From UBA9715 sp045614225 (GTDB lineage Bacteria; Actinomycetota; Coriobacteriia; Coriobacteriales; Eggerthellaceae): DNA of 26,167 nucleotides. The stretch spans positions 1-26,167 of the forward strand of contig JAZLCO010000091.1 of NCBI GenBank assembly GCA_045614225.1, written 5' to 3'. The notes under the pieces were generated by a model. The model ran no database searches, had not been told where the DNA came from, and saw only the letters and a program-made list of their open reading frames with translations. Below, in pieces: positions 16,556-22,496 of the stretch (positions are counted from its first letter, which is position 1; each line of letters begins with the position of its first letter). The position numbers and the translations under genes were made by a program.

Positions 16556-16769
16556 TCGCCACCCCGTTGTCGGGGCCTTTGCAAGATCGGCTACTGCTTC
16601 CTAAGGGACAGCAGCAGCTCGCCGCTCCCTCGGCACCCTGGCCGCCGTGGTCCCCGCACGGCCCGGCGAAGATCGCGACTCCCACGATGAGAAGAACCGT
16701 CAGCCCTGTCAGAAGAAGCCCGGCTATGGGTTGTGCTTTCGGCTTGTCCACTTGCTTGGATTCTTTCAT
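16530..16769 (-). CDS. Possible small membrane protein
   Basis: 79 codons on the minus strand from the ATG at 16769. A lysine-rich start (MKESKQVDKPKAQ) is followed by one clear membrane segment (GLLLTGLTVLLIVGVAIFAG) and a Cys/Gly-rich tail (GPCGDHGGQ, SCCCPLG). There is no good ribosome site, and the 3' end overlaps the end of the XRE gene on the other strand by 26 bases. The tail composition may reflect a frameshifted or decayed gene. I do not recognise the family. Confidence 0.35.
   Translation of the reverse strand: MKESKQVDKPKAQPIAGLLLTGLTVLLIVGVAIFAGPCGDHGGQGAEGAASCCCPLGSSSRSCKGPDNGVAINGSLSRR
16559..16578 (+). terminator. Short hairpin after the XRE gene
   Basis: CCCCG-TTGT-CGGGG followed by CCTTT, directly after the stop codon. 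The stem is GC-rich but short and the T-tract is poor. Confidence 0.4.
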
Positions 16770-16784
16770 AAAGTGAACCGTAGC

Positions 16785-16814
16785 TGAAACAACGAGCAAA
16801 ACGCTTCGTATATC
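16785..16814 (+). promoter_or_regulatory. SigW-like promoter of leader/zinc-ribbon gene 1
   Basis: TGAAAC (16785-16790), 16 bases, then CGTATATC (16807-16814), 54 bases before the ATG at 16864. It matches the TGAAAC-N16-CGTA consensus of SigW-type ECF sigma factors and is shared with the promoters near 19615, 19291 and 20566. Confidence 0.6.
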
Positions 16815-16863
16815 ATTTTAGACATGAGCAATCAATCTGAGTCGGAGTTAAAAGGAGTCGGCA

Positions 16864-17166
16864 ATGAACCTGGAAGACTACATCAAGGACCTGGACCCCG
16901 AGCTGCAGGAGAAGGCCCGTGCGTGCGGCAGCGTCGAGGAGCTGCTTGCGCTGGCCAAGGAGGCCAAGGTGCCGCTTCCCGACGAGGCGCTCGAAGTCAT
17001 CGCCGGCGGAGACGATCAAGATGTCGGGAAATGCGGCTACGCGACGTGCCCAAAGTGCAAGAGCACGAACGTTAGTTGTCACACAGAATACTACCATGGT
17101 GCTTATACCTACAATTACACGTGTAGGGACTGCGGTTATCAGTGGACTGGACATCGCTACATTTAA
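16864..17166 (+). CDS. Nif11-like leader with zinc-ribbon core, copy 1
   Basis: 100 residues. Residues 1-49 form a leader (MNLEDYIKDLDPELQEKA, CGSVEELLALAKEAKVPLPDEALEVIAGG) of the Nif11-like type that ends in the Gly-Gly cleavage site of double-glycine peptidase exporters. The rest is a zinc-ribbon: CPKC at 62-65 and CRDC at 87-90, with a tyrosine-rich loop between (YYHGAYTYNY) and an aromatic end (YQWTGHRYI). Nif11-like leaders normally precede RiPP cores; a metal-binding core is unusual. AAAAGGAG lies 6 bases before the ATG. No modification enzyme or transporter is visible in the window. It could be an exported zinc peptide, or a small intracellular protein that merely resembles a leader. 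Confidence 0.78.
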   Translation: MNLEDYIKDLDPELQEKARACGSVEELLALAKEAKVPLPDEALEVIAGGDDQDVGKCGYATCPKCKSTNVSCHTEYYHGAYTYNYTCRDCGYQWTGHRYI

Positions 17167-17177
17167 ATAGGTCAGTC

Positions 17178-17232
17178 ATAGACATCAAAGACTACATCAA
17201 GGACCTGAGCCCCGAGCTGCAGGAGTCAGCCC
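17178..17232 (+). pseudogene. Relic of a Nif11-like leader gene without start codon
   Basis: Eighteen codons (ATA then DIKDYIKDLSPELQESAR) match the start of the leader genes, but the ATG at 17178 is ATA and the ribosome site has decayed. Homology stops abruptly after GCCCG, where the ribosome site of the next gene begins. The Gly-Gly and zinc-ribbon parts are gone. Confidence 0.7.
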
Positions 17233-17253
17233 GTTTCGAGGAAAGGAACGCAG

Positions 17254-17469
17254 ATGAAATGCCCGAATTGCGGTCAGGAGATGCGGCAAGGCTTTCTGTT
17301 CACTACCAAGGACGGAGCCTTCAGCTTCGCAGACGAAGTGCCAAGCATAGTTCGCAACGCTAGATCAGCGCCGGGGTTTGTTGAGATAACGCCGGTCAAG
17401 CCCAGCCACCGAGTGCACATCGAAGCCAATTGCTGTGAGAGCTGCAGATTGGTCCAATTCCAGTACTAA
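17254..17469 (+). CDS. Small zinc-binding protein (MKCPNCGxEM family)
   Basis: 71 residues. It starts MKCPNCGQEMRQGFLF and ends ANCCESCRLVQFQY, two Cys-x-x-Cys pairs likely to hold one zinc ion, with a hydrophilic middle (ITPVKPSHRVHIEA). It resembles the short DUF6487-type zinc proteins common in Firmicutes and Actinobacteria. The ATG follows AGGAAAGGAACGCAG. It lies 87 bases after leader gene 1 and directly after a leader relic, so it is probably transcribed from the SigW-like promoter at 16785. The function is unknown. A strong terminator follows. Confidence 0.72.
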   Translation: MKCPNCGQEMRQGFLFTTKDGAFSFADEVPSIVRNARSAPGFVEITPVKPSHRVHIEANCCESCRLVQFQY

Positions 17470-17517
17470 GTTTCCACCAACGATGACGCTTGGCATTTTT
17501 CGACAACGGTCAATGAC

Positions 17518-17543
17518 GAGGGCCTCCCAGTTGGGAGGCCCTC
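17518..17543. terminator. Strong hairpin between convergent genes
   Basis: Perfect 11-bp stem (GAGGGCCTCCC/GGGAGGCCCTC) with an AGTT loop, followed on the plus strand by TATTTCGCATTT. It lies between the small zinc protein and the convergent surface-protein gene and may serve both. Confidence 0.75.
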
Positions 17544-17583
17544 TATTTCGCATTTCGTTACATTAAGCCGATCGCATTCATGC

Positions 17584-19209
17584 TTAACGGCTTCCTCTAA
17601 GCTTCCTGCTGCACAACGCTAGAACCACAAGCGCAGCTATCGCAGACACGGTCAGGGGCAGAGTCGCCGATAGCGGGTCACCTGTTTTCGGAGATTGCGA
17701 TTTGCCTTGGCTGTCGCTTTGGGCACTGCTTTCGCTTCCGTTTGCATTGTCGTTCTTGTTGTCGCTTTTTTCCTCAACTGCATCGGAAGACTTCGGTGCC
17801 CACATCATCTTGATTACGGTTGGCCCGATATAAATGTATTCCACGTCGTCGCCCGGCTTGTAGGTGTGGACGTTGTTCCTATCGTCGATGATCTGGTAAC
17901 CATCGAAAACGTAGCCGTCAGGCGGCGTAGCCCATTGGTCCTTTGATGTTGGAACCTTCTTCTCGACAAACGATCCTCCGACTCGGATATCGGCAGTATG
18001 AGGCGGTGCCTCCGGGCCAACGTGCCCGCCGTTGGGATCGAAGGTGAGTGTCGTCATGTTCGGTTTATAGTTAGCAACGAAGTCTGTCATCGAGCCGTCG
18101 TATACGAAGACGTATTCGGGGTCGGTCGAGAGGACTTCGCCCGTGTCCTTGCACGTGATATTGACGAAGAGGGATTGCATGGGGGTCGTGGCCTTAAGGG
18201 TCACGGTAGCTCCCTCGAAAACCTCCTCGTGTACTGAGCTACCGGGTTCGCCAGAATCGATGCTCACTTCGCCATAGTCATCTCCCGCAGTAACGAAATC
18301 CAGAATGTAACCCCAACCAGCATACAGGGTGATGTCCTCGGTAATCGGCGTGTCGAAGTCGAAGACGTTAGCGTGGTCCTTGTCCGTGTACCAATTGATC
18401 AAGTTAAAGTTGCCGGCTTTTTCCGGCCCGGGAATGGGGTACGCCACCGTGTCACCATGGGTCACCTGAGCTTTCGGGACGTCGGTTCCGCCCATCGAAT
18501 CGAAGGTGACGGTGTGCACTTGCTTTTGGAATTGCGCGAGAACAATTGTGTTCTGGTCGATTGTAAACGTATAGGGGTTGTCGGTGATATCAGCTTCCGC
18601 CGCAGCTGCATCGTCGCCTTCCTTGAAATTGCCGACCCATCCTATGAATTCATATCCCTCATCTGGCTTTGCTGTGAGCGTCACTTCGTCGTTCAGATGA
18701 AACGTGTCTTTGATGAAGGTCTTATAGTCGCCACCGTCGCTCACCGTACCGCCTTGTTCCGGCTTTTTCTCGGGAACGTCCCAAACCTGACACCTTAACG
18801 TGTAGGCCGGGCCGCCGGTAGTGTAAAAAACCGGATGAGTTTTCATTATCTCAAGCACATCGTTATGGTCGAGAGGCGCGATCATAGATTGCGCATCTAA
18901 ATTGATGAAAGTAGACGTACCATCGGCGTCAATCGAATAGATCAAGTACCCCCCTCCGTATTTGACATATTCTTCGTACAAAGCTTTCGCATCATCATGG
19001 CTCACATTCGTGAATCCGGGAAGATCGCTCGGCGACATCGTCTGCAATCCGGGCTCGATCATGTCCTCCGTGACCTGCTTTACCGACTCGTCTGCCCACG
19101 CCTGTTCTGCGCTAGCGGGAAGCGCAGCGAGCATGAATACCAAGGTAATGCCAGCGAGACACATGAGAGTCAATTTTATAAGCGCATTAGCTGAAAGCTT
19201 GCTTTCCAT
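17584..19209 (-). CDS. InlB-repeat surface protein with SPKTG anchor
   Basis: 541 residues. A signal peptide spans about 1-34 (LIKLTLMCLAGITLVFMLAALPASA). The body contains beta-rich Listeria-Bacteroides (InlB B-type) repeats: VTFDSMGG, then INWYTDKDHANVFDFDTPITED, TLYAGW, and a related TLTFDPNGG further on. Bacterial-repeat motifs such as EGYEFIGW are also present. A Ser/Asn/Asp-rich stalk leads to SPKTG at 506-510, a sortase-like signal, then a membrane segment and a basic tail (CSRKLRGSR). The protein should be linked to the cell wall. AAAGGA lies 8 bases before the ATG. Two candidate promoters precede it, one SigW-like and one sigma-A-like. Adhesion is a family-based guess. Confidence 0.85.
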   Translation of the reverse strand: MESKLSANALIKLTLMCLAGITLVFMLAALPASAEQAWADESVKQVTEDMIEPGLQTMSPSDLPGFTNVSHDDAKALYEEYVKYGGGYLIYSIDADGTSTFINLDAQSMIAPLDHNDVLEIMKTHPVFYTTGGPAYTLRCQVWDVPEKKPEQGGTVSDGGDYKTFIKDTFHLNDEVTLTAKPDEGYEFIGWVGNFKEGDDAAAAEADITDNPYTFTIDQNTIVLAQFQKQVHTVTFDSMGGTDVPKAQVTHGDTVAYPIPGPEKAGNFNLINWYTDKDHANVFDFDTPITEDITLYAGWGYILDFVTAGDDYGEVSIDSGEPGSSVHEEVFEGATVTLKATTPMQSLFVNITCKDTGEVLSTDPEYVFVYDGSMTDFVANYKPNMTTLTFDPNGGHVGPEAPPHTADIRVGGSFVEKKVPTSKDQWATPPDGYVFDGYQIIDDRNNVHTYKPGDDVEYIYIGPTVIKMMWAPKSSDAVEEKSDNKNDNANGSESSAQSDSQGKSQSPKTGDPLSATLPLTVSAIAALVVLALCSRKLRGSR

Positions 19210-19265
19210 AATCGCTTCCTTTCAAGTCGCAGAGCTGTCTTGCAAATCATGATCTCATGTATACC

Positions 19266-19291
19266 TACGATAAAACTTCCTATTCATTTCA
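19266..19291 (-). promoter_or_regulatory. SigW-like promoter of the surface-protein gene
   Basis: On the minus strand TGAAAT (19291-19286), 16 bases, then CGTA (19269-19266), 57 bases before the ATG. It has one mismatch from the TGAAAC-N16-CGTA pattern seen before the leader genes. Confidence 0.5.
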
Positions 19292-19353
19292 CGAATAAAA
19301 ACAGATAGAGCTTGTATCGCGGGATTGCTCTATGGCAGTCCGATGCATATTCA

Positions 19354-19413
19354 CTTGTTGACGCAAAACCCACAAGCCTCAACAAGTATACAAAGCATAG
19401 CGCAAGACGTCAA
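19354..19413 (-). promoter_or_regulatory. Sigma-A-type promoter with overlapping inverted repeat
   Basis: On the minus strand TTGACG (19413-19408) and TATACT (19390-19385) are 17 bases apart. A perfect 8-bp inverted repeat (CTTGTTGA at 19354-19361, TCAACAAG at 19379-19386) touches the -10 box and covers the start site, as expected of a repressor operator. It would give the surface-protein gene a second, longer transcript. Confidence 0.6.
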
Positions 19414-19614
19414 TTCTCATACTGAATAAAATAGCCTTATGACCTGCGGTTTCAATTATTCAATAACACTGACAGAGAGCCAGGCGGGCAAGTTGCTTTG
19501 CCTGGGGCTAGGGCATTTATGATTGTCTCGAACCCACTGGTGACTTGCACACCGCAGCCGGAGGTTCTGCGGGTCTTCCCGCGGCCGCCGGTTCGCATGT
19601 CTGGCGCGGTTCCC
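19414..19614. other. Intergenic stretch with GC-rich hairpins
   Basis: No gene is supported here. Alternative stems can form around 19550-19585 (CCGCAG/CTGCGG, and GCGGG-TCTT-CCCGC). They could be a terminator or a folded leader, but no T-run follows. Confidence 0.3.
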
Positions 19615-19644
19615 TGAAACGGCGCGCGCCCGCCTGCGTATAAT
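19615..19644 (+). promoter_or_regulatory. SigW-like promoter of leader/zinc-ribbon gene 2
   Basis: TGAAAC (19615-19620), 16 bases, then CGTATAAT (19637-19644), 59 bases before the ATG. The -10 also contains a perfect TATAAT, so sigma-A use cannot be excluded. Confidence 0.62.
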
Positions 19645-19698
19645 AGGGTGCAAGGCTAGACGCCGGCGTCACCCACCCGCATCAAGAGGAGGTCGACC

Positions 19699-19974
19699 AT
19701 GGACATCGGGAGCTACATCAAGGACCTGTCCCGCAAGCTGCAGGAGAAGGCCCGCGCGTGTGGCAGCGTCGGCGAGCTGCTGGCGCTCGCCAAGGAAGAG
19801 AAGGTGCCCGTGCCCGACGAGGCGCTCGCAGCAATCGCCGGAGGCGATCAGCCCGATCCCGAGAACTGCAAGCCGGTCGCGATCAAATGCCCGAAATGCG
19901 GAAGCACGAACACGGAATTTTGTTGCGAGATTAACATGTATCTGTGCAATGACTGCGGAGCGACCTGGTTGTAA
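19699..19974 (+). CDS. Nif11-like leader with zinc-ribbon core, copy 2
   Basis: 91 residues. The leader (MDIGSYIKDLSRKLQEKA, CGSVGELLALAKEEKVPVPD) is very close to copy 1 and ends with IAGG at 46-49. The core after Gly-Gly has CPKC at 64-67 and CNDC at 83-86 with an extra FCCE between them, and ends GATWL. Ribosome site GAGGAGG lies 7 bases before the ATG. The leader is far better conserved between copies than the core, as in families of precursor peptides where one machine handles several cores. The next copy begins 73 bases downstream on the same strand. Confidence 0.78.
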   Translation: MDIGSYIKDLSRKLQEKARACGSVGELLALAKEEKVPVPDEALAAIAGGDQPDPENCKPVAIKCPKCGSTNTEFCCEINMYLCNDCGATWL

Positions 19975-20047
19975 CGTTTCGCGAGTGATGGGCGCGATGG
20001 ATGCCTGCCAGATTCGAAGGGCACAACCACGACGAAGGAGCGAAGCC

Positions 20048-20196
20048 ATGAACTTGGAAGATTTCATCAAGAACCTGCCCCCCGAGCTGCAGGAGAAGGC
20101 CCGCGCGTGCGGCAGCGCCAGCGAGCTGCTGGCGCTCGCGCGGGCTTTTTCCTGTAGTTCGGGATCCAGATCCTTGATGAAGTCTTCGAGGTTCAT
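20048..20196. repeat. Head-to-head leader palindrome
   Basis: Two leader 5' ends face each other, making an imperfect inverted repeat with arms of about 60 bases. The centre holds a further perfect 9-bp pair (AGCGCCAGC/GCTGGCGCT). The DNA or either transcript could fold into a very long hairpin. Confidence 0.75.
20136..20196 (-). pseudogene. Inverted, truncated leader copy
   Basis: On the minus strand an ATG at 20196 with GAGGAGG upstream starts MNLEDFIKDLDPELQEKARA, then runs into the reverse complement of the copy at 20048. It lies 55 bases after the 3' end of the zinc-ribbon gene at 20251-20481, on the same strand. Confidence 0.7.
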
Positions 20197-20250
20197 GGTC
20201 TACCTCCTCTTAAGCGGGTGCCATTGAGCCAATTAGCCTTTCATTGATTT

Positions 20251-20481
20251 TTAGTAATAGCGCACAGTCCACTCGATCAAGCATTTCCGACAGAACAAGT
20301 CCATGTAGAGATGCTCACCATCCTCGCTATATCAGGCGCTGAGTAGAATTTCATGACCATCAGTTGCGCAATTGGGACACTTCGGAAGGGGTTTGTTGGG
20401 AGCTGGAGGCTCGCCATCGCCTCCGGAAACTTGCATAAGCATTTCGTCGAGTAGCTTCCTGGAATCATCAGGGGAATCCAT
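20251..20481 (-). pseudogene. Gly-Gly zinc-ribbon gene interrupted by in-frame UGA
   Basis: From the ATG at 20481 (AAAGGAGTGAGGTT upstream) 49 codons read to a TGA at 20332-20334: a short leader-like start with Gly-Gly at 20-21 (QVSGGDGEPP) and the first knuckle CPNC at 35-38. The same frame continues for 26 more codons beyond the TGA with the second knuckle CRKC at 64-67 and the aromatic end EWTVRYY, stopping with TAA at 20251. The full frame matches the zinc-ribbon layout of the leader family. The simplest reading is a nonsense mutation. UGA recoding is possible, but the downstream hairpin is weak. A SigW-like promoter precedes it. Confidence 0.65.
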
Positions 20482-20536
20482 AACCTCACTCCTTTCAGCT
20501 AAGCGTCGCCTCAAAGGATCAACGAGTCCTTGTCTC

Positions 20537-20566
20537 ATTATACGAAAGTACTGAAAAACCGTTTCG
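20537..20566 (-). promoter_or_regulatory. SigW-like promoter of the UGA-interrupted zinc-ribbon gene
   Basis: On the minus strand CGAAAC (20566-20561), 16 bases, then CGTATAAT (20544-20537), 60 bases before the ATG. It has the same spacing as the promoters of copies 1 and 2. Confidence 0.58.
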
Positions 20567-20660
20567 TAATGAAGAGGTGGTCTGACGACCGCTTCTTTCC
20601 CTTTTCGCAACCTCCAGCTGCGAAGCATCTTGTGCAAAAGCAATAACGAGCTGCATTCCT

Positions 20661-20692
20661 TTGTTGGAAGTACCCAATAGTGGTACTATTGG
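20661..20692 (+). promoter_or_regulatory. Promoter and nested palindromes before the dehydrogenase
   Basis: TTGTTG (20661-20666), 17 bases, then TACTAT (20684-20689). Two perfect palindromes overlap here: AGTACC-N7-GGTACT (20669-20687) inside the spacer, and CCAATAG-N5-CTATTGG (20674-20692) over the -10. A third TGGTACT half-site is at 20716-20722. A MerR- or TetR-type regulator is plausible. Confidence 0.55.
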
Positions 20693-20741
20693 CCGCTGGA
20701 CACAAGTCCACGAAATGGTACTGAACCAAAGGAGGCTCTAC

Positions 20742-21482
20742 ATGAAGCTTGAAGGGAAAGTTGCTATCGTAACCGGCGCTACGTCGGGCATGGGCCGCGC
20801 CACTGCCGTGCTGTTCGCCAAGGAAGGCGCGAAAGTCGTCGTGACCGGGCGCAACGAAGAACGCGCACAGGCAGTTGTCGACGAAATCAAGGCCAATGGC
20901 GGCGAGGCTATTTACGTCATCGTCGACGCCTCGAAGGTCGAGGATTGCAAGAAGATTTTCGACGCCACCATCGAAGCTTTTGGCACCGTTGACGTCCTCG
21001 TGAACAACGCTGGCATGCTGAGCATGTCCCCGCTGCTCGAGGTGAGCATCGAGGAGTGGAACAAGGTCTTCGCCGTCAACGTGACCTCCGCCCTTTACCT
21101 CACGCAGCTGTGCGCGCCGGTCATGAAGGAGAAGGGCAAGGGCGTCATCGTCAACGTCGCGTCCGTCGCCTCCTACGCCGCGCACCACGGCTTCGCAGCC
21201 TACATTTCCTCGAAGCATGCTATGGCCGGCCTGTCCAAGTCCATGGCTTGGGAGCTTGGCCCCGAAATTCGCGTCAACGCCATCGCTCCGGGCGCCATCC
21301 ACACGGCAATGGTCGACAGCATCGGCGGCCCGTCCGTGCTGCAGGGCATGATCGACAACTGCCCTTGCAAGCGCGTTGGTCAGCCCGAGGACATCGCTGG
21401 CGCCGCGCTGTTCCTGGCAAGCGACGACTGCACGTTCCTGACCGGCCAGATCATCAAGGTCGACGGCGGCTTCGAGTGCTAA
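20742..21482 (+). CDS. Short-chain dehydrogenase/reductase
   Basis: 246 residues, the usual length of classical SDR enzymes. The cofactor motif TGATSGMG is at 12-19, NNAG near 88-91, and the catalytic Ser, Tyr and Lys lie in VNVASVAS and YISSK. The end, GQIIKVDGGFEC, is typical. These enzymes use NAD(P) to oxidise or reduce alcohol and ketone groups. In gut Coriobacteriia several SDRs act on bile acids and steroids, but nothing here fixes the substrate. The ATG at 20742 was chosen for AAAGGAGG 7 bases upstream; an earlier in-frame ATG at 20661-region would run through the promoter. It is a single-gene unit with its own operator and terminator. Confidence 0.9.
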   Translation: MKLEGKVAIVTGATSGMGRATAVLFAKEGAKVVVTGRNEERAQAVVDEIKANGGEAIYVIVDASKVEDCKKIFDATIEAFGTVDVLVNNAGMLSMSPLLEVSIEEWNKVFAVNVTSALYLTQLCAPVMKEKGKGVIVNVASVASYAAHHGFAAYISSKHAMAGLSKSMAWELGPEIRVNAIAPGAIHTAMVDSIGGPSVLQGMIDNCPCKRVGQPEDIAGAALFLASDDCTFLTGQIIKVDGGFEC

Positions 21483-21513
21483 ATTCGCATTTGTCGTAGC
21501 GTGTATTTGAGTG

Positions 21514-21545
21514 GCCGGGCACTTCATGAGGTGCCCGGCTTTTTT
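21514..21545 (+). terminator. Rho-independent terminator of the dehydrogenase
   Basis: Perfect 9-bp stem GCCGGGCAC/GTGCCCGGC with an 8-base loop, followed by six T residues, 31 bases after the stop codon. Confidence 0.92.
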
Positions 21546-21586
21546 ATGCGCGGAACTGCCGAGCTGGCAGCTTACGTTGATGCTTT

Positions 21587-22036
21587 TTATTTCTTGCCTC
21601 CCAAAATGAAGTCCGCGAAGCCGGCGATATCGTCGAGGCCGATGCCATCGCTCAGATCGACACCGGGAATAAGCCCGGAACTCTCGCTTCCACGCAGAAT
21701 CGTGAGGGCTTGCTTTCTGGTCTCGGCGTCGGCGGCACGGTACAGCTCGACAAGACGCCTCTCGGTGGCTGTCACGCTCATCGAGGACTTCGAGGCGCTC
21801 GAAGAGCTGGTTGAGGTGCCGGACGTTTTCGGCATGGCATCCAGGAGCGACTTCTGCGTGACGCCGCAAGCCTTCGCGATGTCCTTCACGACTTGCTGAG
21901 TGGGCTCGGCCTCGCCGCGCTCGTAGCGGCCGATGTCCGCTGCAGTGGCGCCCCTCACCTTGCGTGCCAACTGCTCTTGCGTGAGCCCCGCATCGGTGCG
22001 CGCGGCCTTTATGAGGTTCCCCAGCTTCTTGCCCAT
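21587..22036 (-). CDS. XRE-family transcriptional regulator
   Basis: 149 residues from the ATG at 22036, which has AAAGGA 7 bases upstream. Residues 1-62 are a Cro/XRE helix-turn-helix (LGNLIKAARTDAGLTQEQLA, IGRYERGEAEPTQQ). A serine-rich linker follows (SGTSTSSSSASKSS), then a short helical domain (TERRLVELYRAADAETRKQALTIL) and an acidic tail that ends FADFILGGKK. The helical part may bind a partner or form dimers. It is encoded divergently from the toxin-antitoxin pair and convergently with the dehydrogenase. Its target is unknown. Confidence 0.82.
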   Translation of the reverse strand: MGKKLGNLIKAARTDAGLTQEQLARKVRGATAADIGRYERGEAEPTQQVVKDIAKACGVTQKSLLDAMPKTSGTSTSSSSASKSSMSVTATERRLVELYRAADAETRKQALTILRGSESSGLIPGVDLSDGIGLDDIAGFADFILGGKK

Positions 22037-22154
22037 GGCGATATCCTTTCGCAACGTTTTCACTCGCAGTGTAGCATTGCTTAGGGCAGTTTTGGGGCTT
22101 GCCTGGCGGGCCGTGAAGCAACAGGCCATGATTGTCGCTGGCTTTGTCGTTCAC

Positions 22155-22184
22155 CGATAGCAATTCTATTGTATACTGTATACA
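22155..22184 (+). promoter_or_regulatory. Promoter and palindromic operator of the toxin-antitoxin pair
   Basis: A perfect palindrome TGTATAC-T-GTATACA (22170-22184) includes the -10 box TATACT (22172-22177). A weak -35, TTCACC, is 16 bases upstream. This is the expected place for autorepression by the antitoxin. Confidence 0.6.
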
Positions 22185-22202
22185 CATAGATGAGGAGGAC
22201 TT

Positions 22203-22496
22203 ATGGCAACAGCAGTCGTATCGGGGCGCGTGAGCGAGTCGGTCCGCCAACGAGCGGAGATCGCCATGCGCAAAGCCGGCTTGAAACCGACCGACATCAT
22301 CCAATCCGTATGGGCCGTCATGGCAGAAACCGGCGAAGTGCCCGAAATCGCACGAAAACGCTCCACGGCACCAGCGGAGCATGATGCGCTGGAGAAGCTG
22401 AACCACTTCCTCGAAACTCTGCCACCCGCGAACCCCGAGTATGCGGGATGGAGCGACGACGACATCCTCGCGCTGAAAGCAGTCGACGATGCATAG
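22203..22496 (+). CDS. RelB/DinJ-like antitoxin
   Basis: 97 residues. The N-terminal half (VVSGRVSESVRQRAEIAMRKAGLKPTDIIQSVWAVMAETGEVP) is a RelB/DinJ-type ribbon-helix-helix: a short strand, then two helices. The C-terminal half, with the Pro-rich LPPANPEYAGWSDDDIL, should wrap the toxin. GAGGAGG lies 4 bases before the ATG. The stop overlaps the toxin start (ATGCATAG), so the two are co-translated. DinJ-type antitoxins usually go with YafQ/RelE toxins; here the partner is a PIN-domain protein. Confidence 0.83.
   Translation: MATAVVSGRVSESVRQRAEIAMRKAGLKPTDIIQSVWAVMAETGEVPEIARKRSTAPAEHDALEKLNHFLETLPPANPEYAGWSDDDILALKAVDDA

Larger units (their letters stand above)
20048..20227 (+). pseudogene. 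Truncated leader copy joined to an inverted leader
   Basis: Begins as a leader gene with AAGGAG before the ATG (MNLEDFIKNLPPELQEKA, CGSASELLALA) but breaks off at residue 31. From about 20136 the sequence is the reverse complement of another leader gene, so the frame runs into antisense codons (FSCSSGSRSLMKSS) and stops at 20225. No Gly-Gly site or zinc-ribbon remains. Confidence 0.72.

Noticed and set aside
19510..19620. tRNA-like GGGTTCGAGAC on the minus strand
   Set aside because: No acceptor stem, anticodon arm or CCA can be built around it.
20298..20334. Bacterial SECIS element after the in-frame UGA
   Set aside because: Only a 4-bp stem (GATG/CATC) forms at that distance, too weak to claim selenocysteine insertion.
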